Part shown: in pieces, positions 51,777-61,061 of the stretch
Numbering within the stretch: position 1 is the stretch's first letter
Layout of the letters: each line of letters begins with the position of its first letter
Assembly (NCBI RefSeq): GCF_013114595.1
Contig: NZ_VTXE01000009.1
Coordinates: 62,001 to 126,000 of the forward strand
Length of the DNA stretch: 64,000 bases
Reading direction: 5' to 3'
DNA from: Vibrio sp. 99-8-1
GTDB lineage: Bacteria; Pseudomonadota; Gammaproteobacteria; Enterobacterales; Vibrionaceae
The notes under the pieces: generated by a model
Database searches by the model: none
Told to the model about the DNA's origin: nothing
The model's input: the letters and a program-made list of their open reading frames with translations, nothing else
Translations under genes and position numbers: made by a program

Positions 51777-52983
51777 CCAACATGCCCCACATTGGTAGAA
51801 ATATTCCCAACGCCAATACCAACACTATTGATGCGACAAAAATTAATAACACTGGCTCTATTCTTGCCGTTAGAGTTTTCAGATCGTAATCCACTTCTCG
51901 GTCATAAAAATCCGCCACTTCGACCAGCAGCTCATCAATTCGTCCCGTCTCTTCTCCAACAGAAATCATCTGGATCACCAAAGGGGTAAAAATACCGCTG
52001 TTCGTCGCCGTATTCGAAACTGATCCCCCGGCTTCAATAGCCGATTTCATCTCCAATAAACGAACTTCTAAATAACGGTTGCCCATAGACTCCGCAGCTA
52101 ATGCAATAGATTGGTTCAGTGGTACCCCCGCTTGCAACATTAGTGAAAATGTTCGAGAAAAGCGTGCCATTTGAGCACGATTTATAACACTGCCTACAAT
52201 GGGTATTCTCAATCTAATGCCATCCCACCTTTCTCTTCCTGAGTCACCAGAAACCCAAGCTCTAAAAGCAAAAACAGCCGAGAATAATGCGGCAAGCATC
52301 CATTGCCAATAGTCTACAAAAAAGCTAGATGTTGTAATTAAAACCCGTGTTGGTAATGGAAGCTCAACACCAAACCGGTTAAACATTCCGGTAAATTGAG
52401 GGATCACCCAGATGTTGAGAACAAACAGAGCGATAATGACAAAAGTAATAACAAAACTGGGGTAACGCATCGCCGTTTTAATGCGCTTACGAGTTTCAAG
52501 TTCCTGCTCATAATAGCCGCTCAACTGCAACAACACCTGATCCAACCGACCTGTGTTTTCACCAACGTTAATCATTGAAATAAACAGAGGTGAAAATACT
52601 TTTGAGTGAACCCCCATAGCTGCCGACAAACTACGACCATTCGTCAGTTCATTGACCACATCTTCAAGTGCGGCTTTTAACTGTTTATTGTGTGTATTAG
52701 CCGATAACCCCTTGATTGAACGCAGTAGCGGTACTCCTGCCTTAGTCAAACTATACATTTGACGACAAAATATCACTAAGATCTCTAAAGGAAGAGCAGG
52801 AACAAACCATTGGCTAATATCAATACTGCCTAACCCTCCACCAACGCCGCCATGGGAGATAGATGTAGGAATAATGCCTTTATTCATCAATGATTCTGCT
52901 GCCAACTCTTCCGTTGCGGCTTCGACGACACCATTCACTTGGCTACCATCTATATTTCTACCTTGATATCGAAAATTAGCCAT
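51757..52983 (-). CDS. mshG: MSHA inner-membrane platform protein MshG
   Basis: A 408-residue PilC/GspF-type platform protein, with two T2SSF domains and three helices. The tandem signature repeats (GENTGRLDQVLLQLSGYYEQ near 138 and GEETGRIDELLVEVADFYDR near 337) are plain. It holds the pilus assembly machinery and contacts MshE. Confidence 0.95.
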   Translation of the reverse strand: MANFRYQGRNIDGSQVNGVVEAATEELAAESLMNKGIIPTSISHGGVGGGLGSIDISQWFVPALPLEILVIFCRQMYSLTKAGVPLLRSIKGLSANTHNKQLKAALEDVVNELTNGRSLSAAMGVHSKVFSPLFISMINVGENTGRLDQVLLQLSGYYEQELETRKRIKTAMRYPSFVITFVIIALFVLNIWVIPQFTGMFNRFGVELPLPTRVLITTSSFFVDYWQWMLAALFSAVFAFRAWVSGDSGRERWDGIRLRIPIVGSVINRAQMARFSRTFSLMLQAGVPLNQSIALAAESMGNRYLEVRLLEMKSAIEAGGSVSNTATNSGIFTPLVIQMISVGEETGRIDELLVEVADFYDREVDYDLKTLTARIEPVLLIFVASIVLVLALGIFLPMWGMLDAIRGV

Positions 52984-52992
52984 TCCGTATCC

Positions 52993-54720
52993 TTAGATAT
53001 AGGTAGGTTCTAAGTGACCGCTTGCATCACCTTCACCAAGGTTCATCACTTCGTCCAAACTAACGACCCCATTTAAAGCCAACTCCATAGCCGAAACCAA
53101 TAACGGCTTATAGCCGGGAGCTACTCTTGCTCTTTTTGCAAACTCTACCGCATCATTTGCCCGCAAGGCGTCCATCATATCTTCTTGCAGTTCCAGAAAT
53201 TCAAAAACCCCAATTCGACCACGATAGCCCGTCAAATTACAGTTTTGACAACCGTGACCTTTAGTAAAACTTGCCTCAGACTGATTAGGAAAACGGCTCT
53301 CTAGCCAGCTATGTTTCGCCATATCTAACGACTCTGGTTTGGCACAGTCAGGGCATACTTTTCTTACCAGCCGTTGGGCAAGTACCGCACGAACAGAACT
53401 GGCAACAAGATAACCCGGCGCTCCCATATCCATCATTCTCAAGGCACTGTCCACCGCATCGTTAGTATGTAATGTACTTAATACCAAGTGACCCGTTAAT
53501 GCGGCTCTTAATCCAATTTCTACAGTTTCTTGATCTCGCATCTCCCCGACTAGAATGATATCGGGGTCTTGCCGTAGAAATGTTCGTAAAATAGTGGAAA
53601 AATCGAGATCGATTTTGGGATTTACTTGGACCTGATTAACCCGAGAAAGCCGATACTCAACAGGATCCTCTGCGGTGATGATTTTTTTAGACGGCTCATT
53701 TAGCTCTGATAAAGCACCATATAAGGTCGTGGTCTTTCCTGAACCTGTTGGCCCTGTAACTAAAATCATACCGTGAGGGCGACGAATCTGTCTGCGAAAA
53801 CGCACTAAGATGTCATCTGGCAGTCCAGAATCTTCTAGCCGTTGAACCCCTGAGGTTTGGTTTAATAGACGCATGACTACTGATTCACCTTGCTGAACGG
53901 GCATGGTAGACATACGTATATCAACCGACTGTCCCTTCACTCGGATATTAAAACGACCGTCTTGAGGTAAGCGCTTTTCAGATATATCCAAGTTAGCCAT
54001 AAGCTTAAGTCGTAAGACTAGTGCCGGCGCTATATTGATCTCATTTAAAAGGGTTTCATGCAGCACGCCATCAATACGCTGCCGGATACGCAGCTCGTTA
54101 ATGTCTGGCTCTATATGGATATCCGATGCCCCAACTTGAATGGCATCTTCAAAAAGGGAGTTAATCAGCTTTACTACCGTAACTTCTTCACTATCACCTT
54201 CCAACAGCGTACCAAATTCAAAGCTATCTGTGGTTTGGTGCTCTGCTTGCAACTGCTCAGCAAAAGAAGCTATCTCTTTCGTTCTTCGATAATAACGATC
54301 AAACCCATCTACCAATTGCTTATCAGAGGCAATGACAAACTCAATTTGGTATTGCGCTAGTTGGCCAAATAAGGATTCTTGTGCCGATAAATCGGCGGGG
54401 TCACTCATGGCGACACGTAAATTATTCGCACTCTGGCCAATGACCAAGGCTCGTATTCTACGAGCATGCACTTCAGGTAAAAGTTGAACGGCATCAATAT
54501 CAATATCAGCGCGACTTAAGTCAATAAGGGGTAAAGAGAGCTGCTGAGATAAAAACTCAAGCATCTGTTTCTCACTAATAAAACCTAACTGAATAAGCGT
54601 ATCACCAAGCTTTCTTCCGGTCTGTTTCTGCGCAGACAACGCCTGATCCACTTGCTGTTCAGTAACAATGTTCTCTTCTATCAGCAGGTCGCCTAACCTC
54701 TTTCTTAACTTAATCTGCAC
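52993..54720 (-). CDS. mshE: MSHA extension ATPase MshE
   Basis: A 575-residue GspE/PilB-type ATPase that drives pilus extension. Two N-terminal MshEN motifs (about 8-28 and 37-57) form the c-di-GMP site known in V. cholerae MshE. Walker A GPTGSGKTT (323-331), the Asp box, Walker B DIILVGE (387-393) and a four-Cys zinc site near 460-500 are visible. The start is GTG at 54720, preceded by GGGAGA. Confidence 0.96.
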   Translation of the reverse strand: MQIKLRKRLGDLLIEENIVTEQQVDQALSAQKQTGRKLGDTLIQLGFISEKQMLEFLSQQLSLPLIDLSRADIDIDAVQLLPEVHARRIRALVIGQSANNLRVAMSDPADLSAQESLFGQLAQYQIEFVIASDKQLVDGFDRYYRRTKEIASFAEQLQAEHQTTDSFEFGTLLEGDSEEVTVVKLINSLFEDAIQVGASDIHIEPDINELRIRQRIDGVLHETLLNEINIAPALVLRLKLMANLDISEKRLPQDGRFNIRVKGQSVDIRMSTMPVQQGESVVMRLLNQTSGVQRLEDSGLPDDILVRFRRQIRRPHGMILVTGPTGSGKTTTLYGALSELNEPSKKIITAEDPVEYRLSRVNQVQVNPKIDLDFSTILRTFLRQDPDIILVGEMRDQETVEIGLRAALTGHLVLSTLHTNDAVDSALRMMDMGAPGYLVASSVRAVLAQRLVRKVCPDCAKPESLDMAKHSWLESRFPNQSEASFTKGHGCQNCNLTGYRGRIGVFEFLELQEDMMDALRANDAVEFAKRARVAPGYKPLLVSAMELALNGVVSLDEVMNLGEGDASGHLEPTYI

Positions 54721-54721
54721 T

Positions 54722-56044
54722 TTACTCTCCCTGCAAATCTTTCAGCAACGTCAACCGTTCGCGAATAAAAGCCTGAGTCTGCTTGGAGACACCAACTTTA
54801 TTGATGGCCGCTTGATAAGAATGGTACGCCTTCTGATACTCAAGAGCTCTCTCTTGCTGAATAGCCAAGCCTAACCACCATCGAGCATTGTCTGGCGCTC
54901 GCTGGGTTAATATTTGATACGTTTCTGTGGCAATTTCTTGGTTCTTCACTTGCTGAGACAGTGCTGCTCTCAACTCCAGATAGTCAATGTTTACATTGCT
55001 AGGCAGATAAACCAACGGGCTCAGCGCCGCTTCGGCTTGACCTTCTTTTATCAGAACTTTTGCCAGAGCGATCCGTAACCCCTGACTTGATTCGTTTAAA
55101 CGAATACCCTGTTGCAGTACCTCAACCGATCGACGAATATCCTTTTTCCCATAATAAAGGGCAGCCAAGCGCTTACGAGTTTCATCATCATTAGGTTGAT
55201 ACTTTATGGCATTCTCAAACTCTTGAATGGCCTCACTCAATTCATTGCTGTCTAACGCTTTTTTCCCTCGCTCAATGGCATTAGCCGACAAAGTATTAGG
55301 CGACAACTCGACTTGTTCCACTGCGATCTCACCAAGCGCCGTCTTTTTCGGCGCGACAGCGACTTGAGCCACAACATGTGCAGGCTTACTGCTGCTATTT
55401 GATACTGCTGGCGTTTTTTCTACTGCGGTTACCTTTGCTTTTGTAACCTCAGTGAGGTTCATTTTTTTTACTTTAGCGGCACTTTCTTGCTGAACATTTG
55501 CTTCACCAGCCGTGGCTTTAAGGTCAATTTCCTTAAAGCTCTTCATCTCAGCATCCCGCATTTCAAAGTCATTATCACCATTAGGATAAAGTTGAATCGT
55601 TTCGGTAGATGCAAGGCTGACCGTCGGCGATGACGTTAAGTTTTGCTGCGTAACGGTAGAGCTTTCAACCCGTTGTTCCGAAACAGACAGCACTGACTCC
55701 GTGGTGGGGGAAGTTGTCGAGCCAGAAACAAGTGAAGTTGTGACTGGTAAAGAGAGCTGTTGCAGTTCATTAACTAAGACCTCTTGCTGTGAAACAGCCC
55801 AACTGCCCACTCCGAGACTTAAAACAAAGCCTCCTACTGCCCATACAAGCTTATTACTTTGACGAACATGAGGAATATTCGCTTTGGTCATGTTGTTGGC
55901 GGCGAGCGTATTTATGCCGTTAGCCGTGCGATTGCTACTTTCTTGGTTATTGTTCTCTTGGTTATTACTCTCTTGATTATCGCTATCTAAACTCGACGCT
56001 TTTTTATCTGCAATGTCGGTTAAGGCACTGTTTATCACACTCAT
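54722..56044 (-). CDS. mshN: MSHA biogenesis protein MshN
   Basis: A 440-residue protein: cytoplasmic N-terminus with an Asn/Gln/Glu/Ser tandem repeat (about 22-38), one helix (about 66-84), a low-complexity Ser/Thr linker, and TPR repeats in the periplasmic C-terminal half (about 240-430). The ATG at 56044 follows TTGGAG; an ATG six codons earlier lies inside mshM and is less likely. It may connect the MSHA secretin and the platform. Confidence 0.9.
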   Translation of the reverse strand: MSVINSALTDIADKKASSLDSDNQESNNQENNNQESSNRTANGINTLAANNMTKANIPHVRQSNKLVWAVGGFVLSLGVGSWAVSQQEVLVNELQQLSLPVTTSLVSGSTTSPTTESVLSVSEQRVESSTVTQQNLTSSPTVSLASTETIQLYPNGDNDFEMRDAEMKSFKEIDLKATAGEANVQQESAAKVKKMNLTEVTKAKVTAVEKTPAVSNSSSKPAHVVAQVAVAPKKTALGEIAVEQVELSPNTLSANAIERGKKALDSNELSEAIQEFENAIKYQPNDDETRKRLAALYYGKKDIRRSVEVLQQGIRLNESSQGLRIALAKVLIKEGQAEAALSPLVYLPSNVNIDYLELRAALSQQVKNQEIATETYQILTQRAPDNARWWLGLAIQQERALEYQKAYHSYQAAINKVGVSKQTQAFIRERLTLLKDLQGE

Positions 56045-56046
56045 AA

Positions 56047-56886
56047 TTATCTCCAACCCCATAAGTATGGTGCTTTGTGTTTTGGCTTTCGAGCATCAAA
56101 AGTATCTTGGATCGCTTCATATATATGGCTATTACGAATTTTCTTCTCTCGCAGACTAAAGGCCAATATAAGTGATTTATGGCAAATTTGATTGATCAAC
56201 CTTGGTATACCATGACCCGCGATCCAAATAGATTTTCTCTGTCTCAATGTAAACAGTGGCTCTGTTGCACCACTATTTTCTAGACGAAATTGAATATAAG
56301 CACACCCTTCAGAGAGTGTTAATGGTCGCAATTTGGCATTAAAAGTGATTCGCTGCCTAAATTGGCGCATATGATCCTGCTCTAAACGTCTATCCAGTTC
56401 AGGCTGTCCAAGTAAAACAATATGCAATAACTTATTTTGTTCAGTCTCAAGGTTGCCAAACAACCGTAAAACTTCTAATGCTTCATCGGTTAAGGCTTGC
56501 GCTTCATCAATTAATGCGACGACTTTTTGACCGCTGCTGCAGAGCTCTAACAATCGACTATGAATATTATCCACCATAGCAACGTCATTACTTGTATCTA
56601 CCTGCAGTTCATTGGCAATGGTTTGACGCAAAGTATCACCAGAAAGTACTGAATTTGGAATGTAGATTAAACTCACTTTATCAACCAATTGATTAATCAA
56701 CATCCTACAAACCATGGTTTTGCCAGTCCCTACCTCTCCGGTCACTTTGATAATGCCTTCTCCCATCTCTATTGATGACAAAACGGTATTTATCGCTTCA
56801 TAATGAGGCGGCAGCGCATGAAACAGTTTGGTATTAGGCGTTAAACCAAACGGGTCTTGCTCGAAACCAAAAAAGTCCTGATACAT
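56047..56886 (-). CDS. mshM: MSHA biogenesis ATPase MshM
   Basis: A 279-residue ExeA-like AAA ATPase. Walker A GEVGTGKT is at 50-57, Walker B VVALIDEA at 122-129. ExeA proteins couple ATP hydrolysis to assembly of the secretin through the cell wall. MshM has the ATPase part only. Confidence 0.93.
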   Translation of the reverse strand: MYQDFFGFEQDPFGLTPNTKLFHALPPHYEAINTVLSSIEMGEGIIKVTGEVGTGKTMVCRMLINQLVDKVSLIYIPNSVLSGDTLRQTIANELQVDTSNDVAMVDNIHSRLLELCSSGQKVVALIDEAQALTDEALEVLRLFGNLETEQNKLLHIVLLGQPELDRRLEQDHMRQFRQRITFNAKLRPLTLSEGCAYIQFRLENSGATEPLFTLRQRKSIWIAGHGIPRLINQICHKSLILAFSLREKKIRNSHIYEAIQDTFDARKPKHKAPYLWGWR

Positions 56887-56889
56887 ACC

Positions 56890-58542
56890 TTACTCAGGGA
56901 ACCATTCTTGTATTAAATTACGTGAACGTTCTATCTCTTGTTGCCAAGTATTCACACCTACCACCGTTGGTTTTAATAGAATAACCAGTTCCGTTTTTTG
57001 AGTTAGCTTAGTTGTATTTCGAAATAGATTACCTAAGCCAGGTATATCGCCCAACCATGGCACTTTTGAGACTTTATCTAGCGTGTTTGATTTCATTAAC
57101 CCACCAATCACCACCACATCACCATCTTTCGCCCGAATAACGGAATCGGACTCACGAATAGAGCTTCTCGCCATAGGAGCGTTATTGATGAATTCATAGG
57201 TTTTCTCTTCAACATCAATAACCGCAGGGTGCACATGTAGAAGTACATTACCTTTATCATCAATTTGTGGCGTCACATCCAGAGAAATACCGGAGAAAAA
57301 CGGTGTAAACTCATAATCAATTTGACGTTCATTTTCTCCATTCACCAATACATATTCGATGTTAACATCGGTGACAAAGTACTCATCCACCCCCACTTTA
57401 ATCACCGCTTTCTGGTTATTAGCGGCAGTCACTCGGGGACTAGACAGCACATTTAAGTCACCTTGGGTTCCCATAAAACTCAAGACGGCTTCAAAGTTCC
57501 CATCAGAGATCGTTACGTTCGTCTGACCGCCAAGTAACTCACCAATAGAGTCTTGACCGGGTAGTACCGTAGAGATTGCCGTCCTTGCGATATTTATCGA
57601 ACCTCCGCCAAGAGTACTGCTTAGGTTCGTCCAGTTAATACCCTGCTGGTAACCATCACTTAATGTCACTTCTAAGATTTTCGCTTCTAAAATAACTTGG
57701 CGCTCTAACCTTTGTTGTGAAATATTCAGGAACTGTTTTACTTCTCGGATTTCATCAGGCTTAGCTCTGATGGTGATAACACCTGCTTGCGGGTTAACAA
57801 CAACACTTCTACCGCCTTCGGTGCCAACCAGTGAACTGATCGACGTTTGCAATTGCTGCCAAAAATCACTCTCATTAATGGTTTCGATCGTCGTACCACC
57901 AGTAACCGTCTCCGACGAACTACCGCTGTTATTGTTGCTACTGTTGTTACTGCTATTGGAAGAGCTAGAGTTATTGCTAGAATTATTGTCAGAGTTGTTA
58001 CTGGAGTTATTGTTATCCCCTTTAGTGGATACGGTACTGGTGGTGATAGACGTCAATGAGCGACCACGTCGTTGGAACTGTAAGTAATCTACCGCTATCG
58101 TCTCTGTTCGCATTCCTGCAGGATAAACTTGAACTATTTTTCCATTTTTGACGACATCATAGCCATAAATATCTCGTGTAACGTCAAGCACCTCATCTAA
58201 AGTAACATCCGTCAGATTCATGGTGATTTGTCCTACCACACCGGGGTGGATCACCGCGCTATAACCCGTTCCTTTCAGTATGCTGGTAAAAAATGTCGAC
58301 GCTTCCACCGCATTAGCTTGCACCCTAAATCGTTTTAAAGATGTCGGTGCACTAGATAATGAGTCATTAAATTCGGGCATAAGATCAGCTCGCACGGCTG
58401 CGGGCAACTCATCCAAGCTGTTGCTATTAGCATCATTAACGGCTTCGTTAAGTACTTGTTTTATTTCAACAGGATCTCGATGCTCTGTTGAGCTACATCC
58501 GAGAATAGATGCCACGATAACTGCCATTACTATCTTGCGCAT
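56890..58542 (-). CDS. mshL: MSHA outer-membrane secretin MshL
   Basis: A 550-residue secretin lipoprotein. A lipobox ends at Cys16. N-domains (about 70-160, then about 220-300) flank a linker rich only in Asn and Ser (177-210). The C-terminal secretin beta-barrel domain (about 320-545) carries VKVPWLGDIPGLGNLFR-like sequence near 500. It forms the pore through which the MSHA pilus passes the outer membrane. Confidence 0.95.
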   Translation of the reverse strand: MRKIVMAVIVASILGCSSTEHRDPVEIKQVLNEAVNDANSNSLDELPAAVRADLMPEFNDSLSSAPTSLKRFRVQANAVEASTFFTSILKGTGYSAVIHPGVVGQITMNLTDVTLDEVLDVTRDIYGYDVVKNGKIVQVYPAGMRTETIAVDYLQFQRRGRSLTSITTSTVSTKGDNNNSSNNSDNNSSNNSSSSNSSNNSSNNNSGSSSETVTGGTTIETINESDFWQQLQTSISSLVGTEGGRSVVVNPQAGVITIRAKPDEIREVKQFLNISQQRLERQVILEAKILEVTLSDGYQQGINWTNLSSTLGGGSINIARTAISTVLPGQDSIGELLGGQTNVTISDGNFEAVLSFMGTQGDLNVLSSPRVTAANNQKAVIKVGVDEYFVTDVNIEYVLVNGENERQIDYEFTPFFSGISLDVTPQIDDKGNVLLHVHPAVIDVEEKTYEFINNAPMARSSIRESDSVIRAKDGDVVVIGGLMKSNTLDKVSKVPWLGDIPGLGNLFRNTTKLTQKTELVILLKPTVVGVNTWQQEIERSRNLIQEWFPE

Positions 58543-58557
58543 ATTAGCTTTGAATTC

Positions 58558-58881
58558 CTATTGTTTTATATCTAATGCAAAAAGTGCTAACTGCCACTGA
58601 GAGTCTCCCTTAACCACAACCACCTCTTTTGATGTAATGCTTTTCACCTTATAACCAGCTACGTACTGGCCTTGCTCGGCTACTTTATTGTTCAATACGG
58701 CATAACATGGAGAAGATTCTCTACAGATGATACTTTGTAAAACAGGGACACTATGTTCTGTTTTCTGTTTCACTAATGCTTTCGGTGCCGCCCAACTCAA
58801 AGGGCGGGTCGGGTCTTGTAAGGCAAAGACGGGTGTAGAGAGCGTCATTACCAAAACGGCCAACAGTATGTTATTAACCAC
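58558..58881 (-). CDS. mshK: MSHA biogenesis protein MshK
   Basis: A 107-residue protein with a signal peptide (about 1-20) and a PilP/GspC-like inner segment (DPTRPLSW, then a small beta domain). It is expected to link the inner-membrane platform with the secretin. The start is GTG at 58881, with GGAG seven bases upstream; it overlaps mshJ. Confidence 0.87.
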   Translation of the reverse strand: MVNNILLAVLVMTLSTPVFALQDPTRPLSWAAPKALVKQKTEHSVPVLQSIICRESSPCYAVLNNKVAEQGQYVAGYKVKSITSKEVVVVKGDSQWQLALFALDIKQ

Positions 58882-59515
58882 CTATAAACTCCAGCCTAGT
58901 CCCTAAAGTGTACACCACCAGCACCAATTTCGCGTTGGGATACTGATCGACCTGATAATCAAAATCACGCCAAAAATAGTCAACCTTCATAGATTCTAAT
59001 TTGATCAGAAACGCCTGAATATCAAAATACTTACCTGTTAACTCCATTTGTACAGGGTGAATAAAATAATCTGCTTGTTCACTATCACCCGCAATGATGG
59101 GCTCTGCAGGCATAGATTTAAGTGATAAAAGAGTTAAGTTATCACTGCTTTGCAGTACGGTTTCCAATAGTGCTGCCATCTCTGACGGAGTGATTAAGCG
59201 ATCAACGAAATTGGATAACTGTAAAGAGAGCTGTTGGCTATATTGAGATAGCTGTGCCAGTTTGTTGTTGATCTCTTCATCAGGATCAAGACTTAGCTGG
59301 TGGTTGGCGGTGGTAATCTCTAATTGCAATCGCTGTTGTTGAGCCGTTTCTAACTGTAATTGCTGTTGCTGTATTTTTTTTACCGCTATTGCAGGCTCAA
59401 CAAGAAAAGTTAGACTAATAAAGAATATCGCTACAAGCCCCAATATGAATATTAAGCCTTTTTCTCTAGAGGATAGCTGAGTAAACGTCTCATCGAACTG
59501 ATTCCATAGTTTCAT
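58874..59515 (-). CDS. mshJ: MSHA biogenesis protein MshJ
   Basis: A 213-residue PilO/GspM-like protein: a helix at about 21-39, a coiled-coil stretch (about 45-110), then a ferredoxin-like periplasmic domain. It should form the assembly platform with MshI. It overlaps mshI by four bases (ATGA). Confidence 0.88.
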   Translation of the reverse strand: MKLWNQFDETFTQLSSREKGLIFILGLVAIFFISLTFLVEPAIAVKKIQQQQLQLETAQQQRLQLEITTANHQLSLDPDEEINNKLAQLSQYSQQLSLQLSNFVDRLITPSEMAALLETVLQSSDNLTLLSLKSMPAEPIIAGDSEQADYFIHPVQMELTGKYFDIQAFLIKLESMKVDYFWRDFDYQVDQYPNAKLVLVVYTLGTRLEFIGG

Positions 59516-61047
59516 TTCACTTGCTCTCCTATAACCGACTCAACCGTTGTTGGAGTAACCGCTTGAACTTCAGATAGCCCTGTTTGAGTAGAAGGTTCTG
59601 ATGAGTTAGATAGATCTACTTGAGTAGATAACTCAAAAGTAACCACATTATCTTCATCTCGGACAATGGATAATGTATCAAAGGTTTTCTCTTTCAGGTT
59701 TAACTCATGTTTGAATGACTTAACCCAACTTGGAACATTTTCAGGTGATTTGGTCTCACCTTTAAAGTTTAACTGTTTGTTATTCACTTTAATCGCAGAA
59801 AGAGAAATGTCATCTCTAGCGAGCTGTGCCAAAGCTTGCATAACTCCGGAATAGCCGACGGTTAGCGCGTCATCAAACTCTTCTATCGCGGAAATTCTCG
59901 CTTTTTGATTGTCAATATTGGCTAACCAGCGTTCTGCTGCAACTAATTTTTCTGCGGAGGGAGTGTGTTCTAGCAATTTAGCTTGGTTCAGCTCAAGCTC
60001 TTCCGCTAGTTGACTATTTTTATTCATTAAAACGTCAAGTTGTTGCTTACTCTGCCGATTCTGGTAATCAAAATAGCCATAACTACTCAACATAACCGCA
60101 GCCAACACCACCCAAGATAGAGTGACATTTTTTAAGCAGAGCAGCTCAACTTTAGGTTTAAGAAAACTAGGATAGAGATTGATACCTTGTTGAGGTAATT
60201 CCTTAATCGCCTGACATAGAATCTGACCACATAACCACTGCTCATATTGAGAAAACAGCAGCACTTTAACACTCAACCGACTAGAAAGTGCCGACAGTAA
60301 CTCTTCAGAAGACTCTTCATCACAACAGATGAGTAAGTGATTGAGTGGCGTATCTCGCAACTGGGCAGACAGATAATCAATAGAACGCTGCAGTTCTAAT
60401 GCAATGCTATCAAATTGCAGTTCACTTGACGCATTACCGGTCAAAGGAGCAACCACTCCTCGAATAGAGCGCTGAAAGCGGTTATCCCCATTGGCATAAG
60501 CGCCAATTTTAAAATCGCTCTTTATACTGCGACGAAGCAACATAAAATGAGCAATATCATGTTGCGCATGACCCCAAAGTATCTCTTCAGGCACAACTCG
60601 ATGTAGCATGACTTTCTGTTTATCGAGTTTACTATTTAACGTTAGTATCTGTTTTTTATTAATGACATAGGCCTGAACTTTACGGCCATCAGGCAATAAA
60701 GTCGCATCCGCAATAATATCCGTCACTCTCTCTGAGATAAGATCCTTTAGTAAAAAAGGCAAAGCTGACGGCCACTCTTCAATCGGAAGCTCTGGTTTGT
60801 CTATTTGATAAATCTGATAGTAGCTCGAAGAAAATGCCACAGTTGCATGACATCCGGAGAAATTGTTTGATGCTAAGACAGCATCTATTGTCTCTTCCCA
60901 CTGTTTCTCTATAGGAAACCGTAATGGTTCAGCGTTCAAATCTGCCGTATCGGAAAGATAAATAGCATCTTGCTGAATCATAATATGCAGCCGATGATCA
61001 ACCGATGACGGTGATCTCAATTTGCTTATGATGTCAGTTAAACTCAT
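59512..61047 (-). CDS. mshI: MSHA biogenesis protein MshI
   Basis: A 511-residue protein that joins an actin-like PilM/GspL-type cytoplasmic domain (about 1-300) to a PilN-like part after one helix (about 308-326). The length suggests that two functions kept separate in type IVa pili are fused. The last part is rich in Thr, Ser and Val. It heads the mshIJKLMN... series on this strand, 14 bases after csrD. Confidence 0.9.
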   Translation of the reverse strand: MSLTDIISKLRSPSSVDHRLHIMIQQDAIYLSDTADLNAEPLRFPIEKQWEETIDAVLASNNFSGCHATVAFSSSYYQIYQIDKPELPIEEWPSALPFLLKDLISERVTDIIADATLLPDGRKVQAYVINKKQILTLNSKLDKQKVMLHRVVPEEILWGHAQHDIAHFMLLRRSIKSDFKIGAYANGDNRFQRSIRGVVAPLTGNASSELQFDSIALELQRSIDYLSAQLRDTPLNHLLICCDEESSEELLSALSSRLSVKVLLFSQYEQWLCGQILCQAIKELPQQGINLYPSFLKPKVELLCLKNVTLSWVVLAAVMLSSYGYFDYQNRQSKQQLDVLMNKNSQLAEELELNQAKLLEHTPSAEKLVAAERWLANIDNQKARISAIEEFDDALTVGYSGVMQALAQLARDDISLSAIKVNNKQLNFKGETKSPENVPSWVKSFKHELNLKEKTFDTLSIVRDEDNVVTFELSTQVDLSNSSEPSTQTGLSEVQAVTPTTVESVIGEQVK

Positions 61048-61061
61048 GATCCCATATTACC

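Noticed and set aside
57770..58087. Plus-strand frame coding for long Leu runs
   Set aside because: This is the antisense of the Asn/Ser linker of MshL, not a gene.
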